Position numbers and translations under genes: made by a program | Origin: Streptomyces poonensis | Lineage (GTDB): Bacteria; Actinomycetota; Actinomycetes; Streptomycetales; Streptomycetaceae | Direction: 5' to 3' | Length of the DNA stretch: 64,000 bases | Assembly: GCF_014650915.1 (NCBI RefSeq) | Contig: NZ_BMVW01000002.1 | Span: 649,677 to 713,676 of the forward strand | The notes under the pieces: generated by a model | The model's database searches: none | What the model was told of the DNA's origin: nothing | The model's input: the letters and a program-made list of their open reading frames with translations, nothing else | Part shown: positions 33,240-41,869 of the stretch, one piece after another | Position numbering within the stretch: position 1 is the first letter of the stretch | Layout of the letters: each line of letters starts with the position of its first letter

Positions 33240-34786
33240 CAGGCTTCCTTCCCCAGGCACGTGGCGAGTTCGGTCGCGTTGTGCCGCATCATCGATACGT
33301 AGTCGTGGATCCGGCCGTCGAAGGAATCGCCGTAGATCGTGCAGACCCCGACGCCCTGGTCCTGGGCGACCCGTTTCAGCACGTCGGCGCGGGCGGCGAG
33401 GTTGGGTTCCAGGAACACCGAAGGCACCTGCTTCTCCCGGATGGTGGTGCCGAGCTCCTCCACCTCGGCCGCGCTCGGCTCCCGGTTGGGCACCGGCACG
33501 ACGAAGCCCGCGACCTCCATGCCGTACGCCTCGGCGAGGTACCCGAAGGCGTCGTGCGTGGTGATCAGCTCGCGGTTCTCCTCGGGGACGGCCGCCAGCT
33601 CGCGGGCGACCTCCTGATCGAGGGCGTCGAGCGTCTTCAGGTACGCGGCGGCGTTCTTCTCGTACGTCGCCTTCCCGTCCGGATCGGCCTTGACCAGCTC
33701 GGCCTCGACGCGGCGGACGTACGCCTGGGCGTTGGCGACGTCCTCCCAGGCGTGCGGGTCCATGTCGCCGTGGACGTGCTTGCCGATGACGGCCTGCGGC
33801 AGCACCCACACCTCGTCACCGGGCCGGCCGAGGAACGCGTACGGCTTCTCCTTCGGCACGGCCTCCTTCGCCCGGTCGGGCACGTTGAGGACGACCCGGT
33901 CGGCCGGGTGCCGGGTGCGTGCGCCGCTCCTGCCGTCCTCCGCGCGGACATCGACCTTGCCGCTCTCGGCGTTGAGCGTGACATCGGCATGCCCGCCGTC
34001 GAGCACGGTCGTCCCGTCGGGGGCGTCGGTTCCGTCGCCGACGGTGAAGGTGAAGGTGCCGCTGCCGAACTCCTCGGCTCTGCCGTCGAGGGTCTCGGTG
34101 CGGCCTTCGACGGTCAGCCTGTACGTACCGGGCTTGCTGAAGGCCCAGTTGACGTGCGTGTGCGCCTCGGGCGGGAGGGTGAAGGAGTCCTCGGCGTCGA
34201 AGCCGTCGGCGGAGTCGATGTACACGTTCGGCCTGCCGAGCGTGTCGGTGAGGTAGACGCGCAGCTCGCCGGGCCCCTCGAGCTTCGTGGCCGTCGTCCG
34301 GACCTGGGACCCCTCGCCTGCCACCTCGCCCTCGACGGCCCAGCCCAGCCAGAGCACGTCGAGACCGAGATCCTCCTCCAGCTTCATGACCGTGCCGCCG
34401 TACTGCTCCAGCTTTTCGGCGAGTGCGATCTTGGTAGTGCCCTTGGGCGCGTTGTTGTGGACCATCTTCATGATTCCGGGCTCCTCCAGCAGCAGCCCGT
34501 TGCTGAACACCAGGTCGGCCTCGGCGACCCTGGCCGCGTCCTTGGGGCTCGGCTCGTAGGAGTGCGGATCGCCGTTGTGCGGCACGATCGAGGTCACGTC
34601 GACGCGCTCGCCGCCCACCTGCTTCACCAGGTCCGCGACGATCGCCGTGGTGGCCGAGACCGTCAACGCGGCGTCGGATGCGCCGGGCCGCGCGCCGCTG
34701 CACCCGGCCGCCGCCGTGGCGAGCAGCGCGCAGCCTGCCGCGAGCGCGGCCCTTGCCCTCGTGGTGCCTCTGGGGTGCCCCCGCAT
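33239..34786 (-). CDS. Metal-binding protein with an inserted surface-repeat domain
   Basis: A 515-residue lipoprotein (lipobox AAAGC, Cys 29). The two halves of a ZnuA-type binding protein, residues 40-140 (HNGDPHSYEPSPKDAARV) and about 335-515 (MDPHAWEDVANA, TTHDAFGYLAEAYGM, FLEPNLAARADVL), are split. The insertion of roughly 190 residues is a surface-anchored repeat domain (AHTHVNWAFSKPGTYRLTV; GGHADVTLNAESG). The insertion defines the anchored-repeat type. It gives the binding protein the same module as the wall proteins encoded beside it, which suggests hand-off of metal between like domains. Confidence 0.9.
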   Translation of the reverse strand: MRGHPRGTTRARAALAAGCALLATAAAGCSGARPGASDAALTVSATTAIVADLVKQVGGERVDVTSIVPHNGDPHSYEPSPKDAARVAEADLVFSNGLLLEEPGIMKMVHNNAPKGTTKIALAEKLEQYGGTVMKLEEDLGLDVLWLGWAVEGEVAGEGSQVRTTATKLEGPGELRVYLTDTLGRPNVYIDSADGFDAEDSFTLPPEAHTHVNWAFSKPGTYRLTVEGRTETLDGRAEEFGSGTFTFTVGDGTDAPDGTTVLDGGHADVTLNAESGKVDVRAEDGRSGARTRHPADRVVLNVPDRAKEAVPKEKPYAFLGRPGDEVWVLPQAVIGKHVHGDMDPHAWEDVANAQAYVRRVEAELVKADPDGKATYEKNAAAYLKTLDALDQEVARELAAVPEENRELITTHDAFGYLAEAYGMEVAGFVVPVPNREPSAAEVEELGTTIREKQVPSVFLEPNLAARADVLKRVAQDQGVGVCTIYGDSFDGRIHDYVSMMRHNATELATCLGKEA

Positions 34787-34833
34787 GAGGCTCCTCCTTC
34801 TCTTGCGCCCCCGGTGGCGGGGGCATGATCAAG

Positions 34834-34881
34834 CCGCGTACGGCGGACCGGAACGCTGCCGGGCGGGTCCGCCGTACGCGG
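34834..34881. terminator. Perfect 16-bp hairpin after the large LAXTG protein gene
   Basis: CCGCGTACGGCGGACC pairs perfectly with GGTCCGCCGTACGCGG across a 16-base loop. It lies 6 bp after the stop at 34887 and 48 bp before the binding-protein gene, so it probably ends the two-gene surface-protein transcript or attenuates read-through. Confidence 0.85.
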
Positions 34882-34886
34882 AGTTC

Positions 34887-36578
34887 CTATCGAGCGGTAC
34901 GCCGTCGGCGGACCGCGATCACGGCCGTGCCGCCCGCCAGCAGTGCGGCCGCGGCGGCCCCGGCGAGCACCGCGGCACCCGTACCGGTGGAGGCCAGCCC
35001 GCCGGTGGGTGTGCTGCCCGGCACCGAACCACCGCCCGTGTCCGTGCCTCCGGATCCGGATCCCCCAGCCGTGGACACGCCGCCCGAGGCGGAGGAGGCC
35101 GGGTCGGCCGTCGGCGACGCGGACGGCAGCCCCGAGGAGGAAGCCGGCGGTGACGGCGGGGCCGAGGCGGACAGGGAAGGCGATCCCGTGGCCGTCGGGG
35201 TGGCCGTCGGCTCGTCACCCGCTCCCGGCGTCACCGTGGAGGGGTCCACGTCGTCCCCGACGACCCAGGCGATCGTCTCGGTGTCGCTGACCTCGCGGCC
35301 GTCGGCGAGGGTGGCGCTCCACGTCCAGGTGGTGCGGTAGACACCCTCGGCGGTGAAGGCCCAGTAGGTGTGCCGGTGGGTGTCCGCGTTGATCGTCGCG
35401 GCGTCGGGCAGGCCGTCATTACTGTTGACCTGGACGTCCGTTCCGCCCAGCGAGCCGTCGCTGAACAGCGCCACGTCTCCGGGTCCCCGCACGGAGTCGA
35501 GCCGGTAGGTGAACCGGCCGTCGATCTCGCGCTTGGCCCAGTCCGTGGTCGACCATCCCGGCCAGACGATGTCCGGGTGCTGGCTCAGGGGCAGCCACCA
35601 CACCTGGTCGCCGGGGGTGCCGAGGAAGTCGTACCCCTGTGGGATCTTCCGCCGCGCGACCGGGGTCACATGGAAGACGACCTCGTCCGGCTCGTACCAG
35701 TCGTAGTCCTCGGCACTGCCCTCCCTGACCTGGAACTCCAGGTCGCCGTCCGCCTTGCGGGCGGCCAGGTCGACGTGGCCCCTGGCGATGACATGTGCCG
35801 CCGGGGAGGTGGCCGTCGGGCTGGGGCTCGGGGTCATGGTGCCGGTCGGGGTCGGGGCCGCCGTCGGCGTGGAGCCGTCGCCGGGCAGGACGTCGGCCGG
35901 GTCGACGTCGTCCCCGACGACGACGGCGAGGGTCTCGGTGTCCGTGGCGGCGCCACGGGTCACGGTGAAGGTGAGGCGGTGGACGCCCTCGGCGGTGAAC
36001 ATCCAGACGGGCAGCTTCCGTTCCTCGTCACCGGAGAGCGTGAAGGAACGCGGGGCCTCGCCGGTGCTCCCGAGGTGGATGTCCGGCGCCTGGTCCGACC
36101 AGTCCATCTCCTGGGTGTACGTGAACATGCCGAAGTCACCGGGTCCGTCGTACCCGGACAGCGTCACCTCGGTGTCACCGCCCGCCTCGGTGCCCTTCCA
36201 GCCGGGCTCGGGTGCGAAGAGGTCCTCGGACGCCCAGCCGTTGAGCTGCCAGGTGTCCAGGTCGGTGGTGCCGAGCGCGTTGGCGGCCGGGTTCGGCGTG
36301 TACTGCAGGGACAGCTGTGGGACGTGCAGGACCACGGTCGACGGCTCGCGCACGACCGGTGCGGCACCGCTCCGGTCGTGGATCTGCAACTGAAGATCTC
36401 CGTCGGCCGGTCGGGGCGCGATGTCCAGCTCGCCCTCACCGAGCACGACGGCACCGCCGGCGGCGCGGGCATCCCCGCTGCCGCCGGCGACCAGCCCTGC
36501 CGCGCCCACGAAGGCCGCGATCGCCGCGGTCAGCACCGCGGTCGTATATGCGCGTCCGCCGCGCGTCAGGGCCCTCAT
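34887..36578 (-). CDS. Large LAXTG surface protein with two anchored-repeat domains
   Basis: A 563-residue secreted wall protein. The signal peptide covers about 1-40. The first repeat domain (LGEGELDIAPRPADGDLQLQ, WMFTAEGVHRLTFT) and second (ARGHVDLAARKADGDLEFQV, DQVWWLPLSQHPDIVWPGWS, DTHRHTYWAFTAEGVYRTTW) are each about 200 residues. They are linked by Thr/Pro/Ser-rich spacers, and a long Ser/Gly-rich stalk leads to the sortase motif LASTG, a helix and RRRRTAR. The start shares a base with the upstream stop (TGATG). Likely role: zinc capture at the wall for the adjacent importer. Confidence 0.88.
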   Translation of the reverse strand: MRALTRGGRAYTTAVLTAAIAAFVGAAGLVAGGSGDARAAGGAVVLGEGELDIAPRPADGDLQLQIHDRSGAAPVVREPSTVVLHVPQLSLQYTPNPAANALGTTDLDTWQLNGWASEDLFAPEPGWKGTEAGGDTEVTLSGYDGPGDFGMFTYTQEMDWSDQAPDIHLGSTGEAPRSFTLSGDEERKLPVWMFTAEGVHRLTFTVTRGAATDTETLAVVVGDDVDPADVLPGDGSTPTAAPTPTGTMTPSPSPTATSPAAHVIARGHVDLAARKADGDLEFQVREGSAEDYDWYEPDEVVFHVTPVARRKIPQGYDFLGTPGDQVWWLPLSQHPDIVWPGWSTTDWAKREIDGRFTYRLDSVRGPGDVALFSDGSLGGTDVQVNSNDGLPDAATINADTHRHTYWAFTAEGVYRTTWTWSATLADGREVSDTETIAWVVGDDVDPSTVTPGAGDEPTATPTATGSPSLSASAPPSPPASSSGLPSASPTADPASSASGGVSTAGGSGSGGTDTGGGSVPGSTPTGGLASTGTGAAVLAGAAAAALLAGGTAVIAVRRRRTAR

Positions 36579-37222
36579 CACGAGCTGACGACGACGGTGT
36601 ACGTCTCGGTGGCGGACTTGGTGACGCCGCCGACCGTGCCGGACACCCGGAAGGTCAGCTGGTAGGTGCCGGGCTCCTCGAAGGCCCAGTTGGCGTGGTT
36701 GTGGGTGCCGACGCCGAAGGTCTTGGACTTGTAGCTGGTGGTGGCCGTGTTGCTGTCGTACCAGCGAGAACCGGCGCCCGCGTAGACGCTGAAGTCGTCG
36801 GTGGAAGAGCCGTTCCTGGTGGCGCCGGTGAGACGGTAGGTCACCGTGTCGTTCGCGAAGACGCCGGTGGTCAGGTGCTCGGTGGAGATCCCCGGGAAGA
36901 GCACGCCGGCGGCCTCGGCCTTCAGCTCGTCCTCCGGCAGCAGCCAGATCTGGCTGCCGGTGCCGAGGAAGCCGTAGCCCGGGTTGGAGACCTTGGCGGC
37001 GGCCGGCACGGACAGCGTGACGTCCGCGGGTTCGTACTCGGCGCCGGCCTCCTCGTCGTGGACGTGCAGGTGCAGGTCGCTGCCGTCCCACTCGGCGTCG
37101 AGGACGTCGACGTGGCCGCTGCCGAGTGTGGCGGCGGCCGCCGGGGTCGCCATGAGGCCGCCGAGCGCGACGGCCGCGGCCACAGAGCCGGAGATGGTCA
37201 GAGTGCGGGCAAGGGTACGCAA
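36578..37222 (-). CDS. Secreted single-domain anchored-repeat protein
   Basis: A 214-residue exported protein with signal peptide to about residue 31 (ATPAAAA) and one anchored-repeat (choice-of-anchor M type) domain: GSGHVDVLDAEWDGSDLHLH, GYGFLGTGSQIWLLPEDE, and GTHNHANWAFEEPGTYQLTF. It has no wall-sorting signal, so it may be released or passed to its anchored neighbour. The TTG at 37222 with GAAGGA 6 bp upstream is the best start. A Zur-type box lies about 155 bp upstream. It is the first gene of the surface-protein unit. Confidence 0.85.
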   Translation of the reverse strand: MRTLARTLTISGSVAAAVALGGLMATPAAAATLGSGHVDVLDAEWDGSDLHLHVHDEEAGAEYEPADVTLSVPAAAKVSNPGYGFLGTGSQIWLLPEDELKAEAAGVLFPGISTEHLTTGVFANDTVTYRLTGATRNGSSTDDFSVYAGAGSRWYDSNTATTSYKSKTFGVGTHNHANWAFEEPGTYQLTFRVSGTVGGVTKSATETYTVVVSS

Positions 37223-37374
37223 GGTGATTCCTTCAGGAGATGGGAGTTGTACGGGGACGAACCGGGGGATGGCCGCTCGGATCGGTCCGCTACGAGACGC
37301 GGGTCAAGGCACGCATGATGAATCCCCCGGATCGAAGGCGCACTTCGCCTTGAAGATGCACCGACAAGTCACAC

Positions 37375-37393
37375 GGTAATCATTTTCAACTGA
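37375..37393. promoter_or_regulatory. Zur-type box upstream of the anchored-repeat genes
   Basis: GGTAATCATTTTCAACTGA reads CAGTTGAAAATGATTACC on the other strand, sharing ATTTTCA with the other zinc boxes. It is 155 bp upstream of the first surface-protein gene. Confidence 0.7.
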
Positions 37394-37460
37394 GAGGGCA
37401 ACGGAAAAGCGAGTGACGTGTGTGCACTCCGGGTGCGGCAGGGTCGAGAACCGGCCGACG

Positions 37461-37643
37461 TCACCCGAACTCGCCTACGCCGAGTCGCGCATGCCCGATG
37501 CGGCGGACGGCTCGGTCGAGGAGCGCGGCCACGTGGCCGTCGCGGAGGCGGTGGACGATACGGCGACCCTCGCGCCGCCCGGCGACCAGGCCGAGGGTGC
37601 ACAGCAGGCGCGACTGGTGTGAGACCAGACCACTCATGCCCAC
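37461..37643 (-). pseudogene. C-terminal remnant of an ArsR/SmtB regulator
   Basis: The minus strand reads LVSHQSRLLCTLGLVAGRRE, GRRIVHRLRDGHVAALLDRA and VRRIGHARLG. This is a diverged copy of the second half of the intact ArsR protein at 40979-41338 (VSHQLRLLRTLGLVTRQRDG). The helix-turn-helix start is missing. It shows that an ArsR gene once flanked the other side of the zur operon too. Confidence 0.75.
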
Positions 37644-37763
37644 TCGACCAGGTCTTCACAACCACCACCCCCGACGCCCCCCACTCGCAGGCGAACCAGA
37701 CCGAAACCGCCACCGACCACAGCCGTCGAGCATGGCAATACATGACTGGCGACTCATATGGAC

Positions 37764-37780
37764 ATGGAATTCATTTTCAT
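37764..37780. promoter_or_regulatory. Zur-type box upstream of zur
   Basis: ATGGAATTCATTTTCAT is a 17-bp near-perfect inverted repeat 52 bp before the zur start, which implies autoregulation of the zur operon. Confidence 0.78.
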
Positions 37781-37832
37781 CTAGGTTCGAGAGCGTACCG
37801 CTTCGGACGAGCGCCGGTGGGGGTGATCTGCC

Positions 37833-38237
37833 GTGACCAGCCACACAACCCGGCAGCGGGCTGCGGTCCTCGAGGGACTGGCCGGCTGCAAGGACTTCGT
37901 GTCGGCCCAGGAGTTGTACGCCCTGCTGACAGCGAACAGAACCCGGGTCGGACTGACGACGGTCTACCGGACGCTCCGCGACCTCGAAGCCGCCGGCGGT
38001 GTCGACGTCGTGCGCGACGACTCCGGCGAACGGCTGTACCGGCAGCGGCCTGACGGCGGCCACCAGCACTACCTGATCTGCCGGTCCTGCGGCCACAGCC
38101 GGCCGGTGGACTCCGGCGTCGTCGAGGAGTGGGCCGATCACATCACCGCCGCCACCGGGTTCACCGCAGTCGAGCACACCGTCGAACTCAGCGGTATCTG
38201 CACCGGCTGCCAACCCAGCCCGCCGAAAGACCGGTAG
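37833..38237 (+). CDS. zur: Zinc uptake regulator, Fur family
   Basis: A 134-residue Fur-family repressor very like Streptomyces Zur. The N-terminal winged helix has TRQRAAVLEGL, SAQELYALL and VGLTTVYRTLRDLEAAG. The metal sites include GGHQHYLICRSCGHSRPVD with HxH and CxxC, and the C-terminal CTGC completes the structural zinc site. Start GTG at 37833. With zinc bound such proteins repress uptake genes and zinc-free ribosomal proteins. It lies in the middle of its likely regulon and has its own box. Confidence 0.92.
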   Translation: MTSHTTRQRAAVLEGLAGCKDFVSAQELYALLTANRTRVGLTTVYRTLRDLEAAGGVDVVRDDSGERLYRQRPDGGHQHYLICRSCGHSRPVDSGVVEEWADHITAATGFTAVEHTVELSGICTGCQPSPPKDR

Positions 38238-38306
38238 AAGGAGGACTGCCACCATGCCACTGGGAATCCGCCCGGCCGGCCGGGACCGAACCCGCAGCTG
38301 CGTGAA

Positions 38307-39563
38307 GTGAAGGAGACCGTCCGCGCGCTGCTCGGCCTCGACGACGACACCGCCGTCATGGTCCGCCGGCTCACCTGCACCGAACCCGGCTGCCCACCCG
38401 TCGAGACGGTCGTCGCCGTCCTGCCCATGGACGGCGAACCGCGCCGCTGGACCCTGCACCGCCCGGTCGAGCAGATCACCGAGGACGACCTGCGGGCCGC
38501 TCTCCTCAACCCTGAACACCAGAGCCACCAGGAGCCCGAATTGACCACCCCGGCATCCCCGCAACCCCATGACGGACGAGTCCCCGTCACCGTCCTGACC
38601 GGCTTCCTCGGCTCGGGGAAGACCACCCTGCTCAACCGCATCCTCACCGAGAACCACGGCATGCGGATGGCCGTCATCGAGAACGAGTTCGGCGAGGTCG
38701 GCATCGATGACGCGCTCGTCCTCGACAGCGAGGAAGAGATCTTCGAGATGAACAACGGCTGCATCTGCTGCACCGTGCGCGGGGACCTCATCCGCATCCT
38801 GGGCGCGCTGATGCGCCGGCGGAGGAAGTTCGACCACATCCTCATCGAGACCACCGGCCTGGCCGACCCGGCACCGGTCGCGCAGACCTTCTTCATGGAC
38901 GACGAGATCGCCTCCCAGCTGCGCCTGGACGCCATCGTCACCCTTGTCGACGCGGCACACGTGATGCAGCACCTCGACGAGGAGAAGCCCGAGGGCGTGG
39001 AGAACGAGGCCGTCGAGCAGATCGCCTTCGCCGACCGCGTGGTGCTCAACAAGACCGACCTCGCCGACGAGAGCACCCTCACCGAGGTCGAGGCGCGCAT
39101 CCGGTCGATCAACGCACCGGTGCAGATCCTGCGCGCCCGGCACGCCGACATCGACCTCCGGCAGGTCCTGGATGTCGGCGCGTTCGACCTCCAGCGGGTG
39201 CTCGCCGACGATCCGTCGTTCCTGACCGAGACCGAACACCAGCACGACACCACCGTCACCTCGGTCGGCATCGAGCTGGAGGGCGAGCTGGACGAGACCC
39301 GGCTGAACACGTGGCTCGGCAGCCTGCTGCGCACCAAGGGGGTCGACATCTTCCGCTCCAAGGGCATCCTCGCCCTGGCCGGGGAGCCGAAGCAGTATGT
39401 GTTCCAGGGCGTCCACATGCTGCTCGACGGCACCCTGGGGCGTGAGTGGCGCGAGGGCGAACCACGCGGCAACAAGCTGGTGTTCATCGGCCGTGACCTC
39501 GACCGCGACGCGCTGGTGAGCGGTTTCTCCGGCTGCCTGGCCGTGGCGGGAGCGGCCGCGTGA
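38307..39563 (+). CDS. COG0523 GTPase, possibly fused to a small N-terminal domain
   Basis: The GTPase proper starts near 38541 (TTG after AGGAGCCCGAA) with [17 protein letters not shown], the metal motif [27 protein letters not shown] and the CobW C-terminal domain ([33 protein letters not shown]). It probably delivers zinc to clients. The frame continues upstream without a stop for 78 codons ([29 protein letters not shown]), which look like a separate small gene. Whether one fused protein or two overlapping products are made cannot be told. A one-base loss near 38265 may have removed the original ATG of the small gene. Confidence 0.88.
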   Translation: MKETVRALLGLDDDTAVMVRRLTCTEPGCPPVETVVAVLPMDGEPRRWTLHRPVEQITEDDLRAALLNPEHQSHQEPELTTPASPQPHDGRVPVTVLTGFLGSGKTTLLNRILTENHGMRMAVIENEFGEVGIDDALVLDSEEEIFEMNNGCICCTVRGDLIRILGALMRRRRKFDHILIETTGLADPAPVAQTFFMDDEIASQLRLDAIVTLVDAAHVMQHLDEEKPEGVENEAVEQIAFADRVVLNKTDLADESTLTEVEARIRSINAPVQILRARHADIDLRQVLDVGAFDLQRVLADDPSFLTETEHQHDTTVTSVGIELEGELDETRLNTWLGSLLRTKGVDIFRSKGILALAGEPKQYVFQGVHMLLDGTLGREWREGEPRGNKLVFIGRDLDRDALVSGFSGCLAVAGAAA

Positions 39564-40591
39564 GCCTCACCGTCGATGCCGGCCTGTCCATGGCCTGGGA
39601 CGTCACCGTGGACGACGCGCCGGTCGCGCTGAGCGCGCGTGGCGACCTGGTGGCCGTAGCCGGTGCCGAGGGCACGGTGAAGGTCCTGGACGCGGCCACG
39701 GGCGCCGGGATCGGTGCCCTCGATCTGCCCGGCGGTGCCCTGAACACGGCGCTCGCCCCGCACGCCCGTCACCTGACGGTGACGGGGCCGACCGGGTACG
39801 CGCTGTGGCGGCGCTCGGACGGGCACGTGACCGTACGCGAGTCCGGAGCCTGGTCGGCCACCGCGGTCTGGGCCCACGACGCCCGCGTCGCGGTCGCCTG
39901 CGGGCGCCGGGCACTGGTGCTCGACCCGGACGGCGAGGAGCTGTGGCGTACGGGAGCCGCGGCGTCCACCGTCACCGATCTGGCCTGGCTGCGGCAGGGG
40001 CGACGGCTGGCCGTGGCGGCGTACGGCGCCGTGCGCGGCCACGAGCGGCACGCCGAGGAACCCGTGGCGACGTACCCCTACATCGGCTCGCACCTCGCCC
40101 TCGCCGTCGCCCCCACCGGCAAGTGGATCTGCAGCGGCAACCAGGACGCCTCCATCCACATCTGGCGTATCCGCGACGGCAGCGAACTGACCATGTCCGG
40201 CTACCAGGAGAAGGTCTCCCGCCTCGCCTTCGACGACACCGGGTTCTGGCTCGCCGCCGACGGCGCCCCGGACGTGACGGTATGGGACTTCTCCGGCAAG
40301 GGCCCGGCCGGCACCGCGCCGCGCTCCCTGCGCCGCCACGAGACGATCACCGCCCTCGCCTGGCGCCCCGGCCCCGCCGGGCACCTGGCCAGTGGCGGCC
40401 ACGACGGCACCATCGCGCTGTGGTACGCCACCGCCGGGCAGCCTCAGTCGCTGCTCAGGCCCGCGCGGGAGCTGGACGGGGACGGCTTGGCGGTCGCCGC
40501 GCTGGCCTGGGCGGGACCGCACCTGCTGATTGCCGCCTGGCGCGACGGCCGGGTCCGGGCGTACGGCGTACCGTCGCGGACCGTGCTGTGA
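39560..40591 (+). CDS. WD40-repeat protein
   Basis: A 343-residue beta-propeller with about seven WD-like blades: [58 protein letters not shown] and [15 protein letters not shown]. No signal peptide, so it acts inside the cell, probably as a scaffold. The start overlaps the COG0523 stop (GTGA) and its stop overlaps the next start, so it is a fixed part of the Zur-controlled operon. Its partner is unknown; the COG0523 GTPase is the obvious candidate. Confidence 0.87.
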   Translation: MSLTVDAGLSMAWDVTVDDAPVALSARGDLVAVAGAEGTVKVLDAATGAGIGALDLPGGALNTALAPHARHLTVTGPTGYALWRRSDGHVTVRESGAWSATAVWAHDARVAVACGRRALVLDPDGEELWRTGAAASTVTDLAWLRQGRRLAVAAYGAVRGHERHAEEPVATYPYIGSHLALAVAPTGKWICSGNQDASIHIWRIRDGSELTMSGYQEKVSRLAFDDTGFWLAADGAPDVTVWDFSGKGPAGTAPRSLRRHETITALAWRPGPAGHLASGGHDGTIALWYATAGQPQSLLRPARELDGDGLAVAALAWAGPHLLIAAWRDGRVRAYGVPSRTVL

Positions 40592-40992
40592 ACCGCGTCG
40601 CGGTCCGGGCGGCGGCCCGTCCCTGCACGCTGGTCGTCTGCCGGGGCTGCTGCTGCGGCAACCCGCGCAAGCATCCCGGCACCGACCATGCCTGGCAACT
40701 GGACCGGCTGCGTGCGGGTGCCGACGGCTCCGGCGGCCGGTTCGCCGTCCGTACGACCGACTGCCTCGGGCCGTGCGACCAGGCCAACGTCATCGTCGTC
40801 CAGCCCTCCACCGCCGGCCGGCGAGCCGGAGGCCGCGCCGTGTGGATCGGCTTCGCCATGGACGACGACTGCACCGACGAACTGCTGGACTGGGCCGCCG
40901 CCGGCGGGCCCGGCATCGCCGAGCCGCCCGCGGCGCTGGCGCTGCAGTTCGTGCGCCCGCCCCGCGAGACCCGGGCTCGTGTACGCCGGTGA
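40588..40992 (+). CDS. Thioredoxin-like 2Fe-2S ferredoxin domain protein
   Basis: A 134-residue protein with cysteines arranged as CRGCCCGNPRKHPG near residue 18 and TTDCLGPCDQANVIVVQPS near 60, the pattern of thioredoxin-like 2Fe-2S ferredoxins. It could bind a cluster or zinc. GTG start at 40588 overlaps the WD40 stop by 2 bp and its end overlaps the ArsR start by 14 bp, so all four genes are translationally linked. Confidence 0.8.
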   Translation: MNRVAVRAAARPCTLVVCRGCCCGNPRKHPGTDHAWQLDRLRAGADGSGGRFAVRTTDCLGPCDQANVIVVQPSTAGRRAGGRAVWIGFAMDDDCTDELLDWAAAGGPGIAEPPAALALQFVRPPRETRARVRR

Positions 40993-41338
40993 GACACCGG
41001 GCAGCCGTGACCTCATTCCGGCCGCCCGCCTCGACGACGTCACGGCGGCCTCCGTCGCCACCACCCTGCAGGCCCTGACCACCCCGTCCCGGCTGCTGAT
41101 CCTCAGCACCCTGCGCCAGGCACCGCACACCGTCGGCCGGCTCGCCGCCGCCGTCGGCCTGGAACAGTCCACCGTCTCCCACCAACTACGCCTGCTGCGC
41201 ACACTCGGCCTGGTCACCAGGCAGCGCGACGGCCGCCACATCGTCTACCGCCTCTACGACGACCACGTCGCCCAGCTCCTCGACCAAGCCTGCCACCACA
41301 TCGAACACCTGCGCCTCTCGTTGCGCGACCTCGGCTGA
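40979..41338 (+). CDS. ArsR/SmtB-family metal-sensing repressor
   Basis: A 119-residue winged-helix repressor: LQALTTPSRLLILSTLRQAP, VGRLAAAVGLEQSTVSHQLR, LLRTLGLVTRQRDGRHIVYR, then helix 5 with DDHVAQLLDQACHHIEHLRL. The paired histidines and acidic residues in this last helix (DxHx10HHxxH) are the zinc-sensing alpha-5 site known from SmtB, CzrA and similar sensors. It would release DNA when zinc is high, the opposite of Zur. Start GTG at 40979 overlaps the upstream gene. Confidence 0.9.
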   Translation: MYAGETPGSRDLIPAARLDDVTAASVATTLQALTTPSRLLILSTLRQAPHTVGRLAAAVGLEQSTVSHQLRLLRTLGLVTRQRDGRHIVYRLYDDHVAQLLDQACHHIEHLRLSLRDLG

Positions 41339-41385
41339 GCCGGAATCCCAGCCGACATCGGCCCGGATGAAGTCGGAGCGGCCGC

Positions 41386-41533
41386 TGATCCAGCACATAG
41401 GTGATGGCCGCGAACAGCGTCTCATCAGGCGTGTCCTGCGTTCCGCCGCCCTGCGGCCGCGCCTTCGACGGCGGGATCAACGACTTCACGAGATCCCTCA
41501 CAACCAACCCGTCCGGAGCGATCCAACTCCACG
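41386..41533 (-). pseudogene. 5' fragment of an IS5-type transposase
   Basis: The minus strand encodes PDGLVVRDLVKSLIPPSK and ARPQGGGTQDTPDETLFAAI followed by TYVL. This is the N-terminus of a common Streptomyces IS5-family transposase. The rest is missing where the sequence meets the ArsR gene region. Confidence 0.7.
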
Positions 41534-41569
41534 TACCCCCGTCCCGTTGTCTCACCCCGGAACCTGGGA

Positions 41570-41760
41570 TCAATGCGTCTTCATGAGGCTGCGCCAGGAG
41601 ATGGCGTGCTCGCCCGTGAGGCTACGGGCCATCAGGTCGGTCAAGGCGAGGTGGATCATGGCTTCGGAGCGGGCGGGCGGGGACTCGTAGTCGCGGGCCG
41701 GACGGCATAGGAACATCAGCCACCCGTGGTTCCGCTCCACTTCGCGTGACCTCTCGGCCA
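41570..41760 (-). pseudogene. 3' fragment of an IS5-type transposase
   Basis: The minus strand reads VERNHGWLMFLCRPARDYES, PPARSEAMIHLALTDLMARS and LTGEHAISWR to a stop, the C-terminus of an IS5-family transposase. It lies upstream of the N-terminal fragment on the same strand, so the two belong to different copies or a tandem that has lost its middles. Confidence 0.75.
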
Positions 41761-41869
41761 TCACCTCGGCCACCGTCTCGCGCGTGATCACCAGCCGGGA
41801 CAGCCGTCTCCCGCGCAGCCCGGAGCCGCTCGGTCAACTCCGCCAAGTCGGCTTCCAAGGCCTCCGCCC

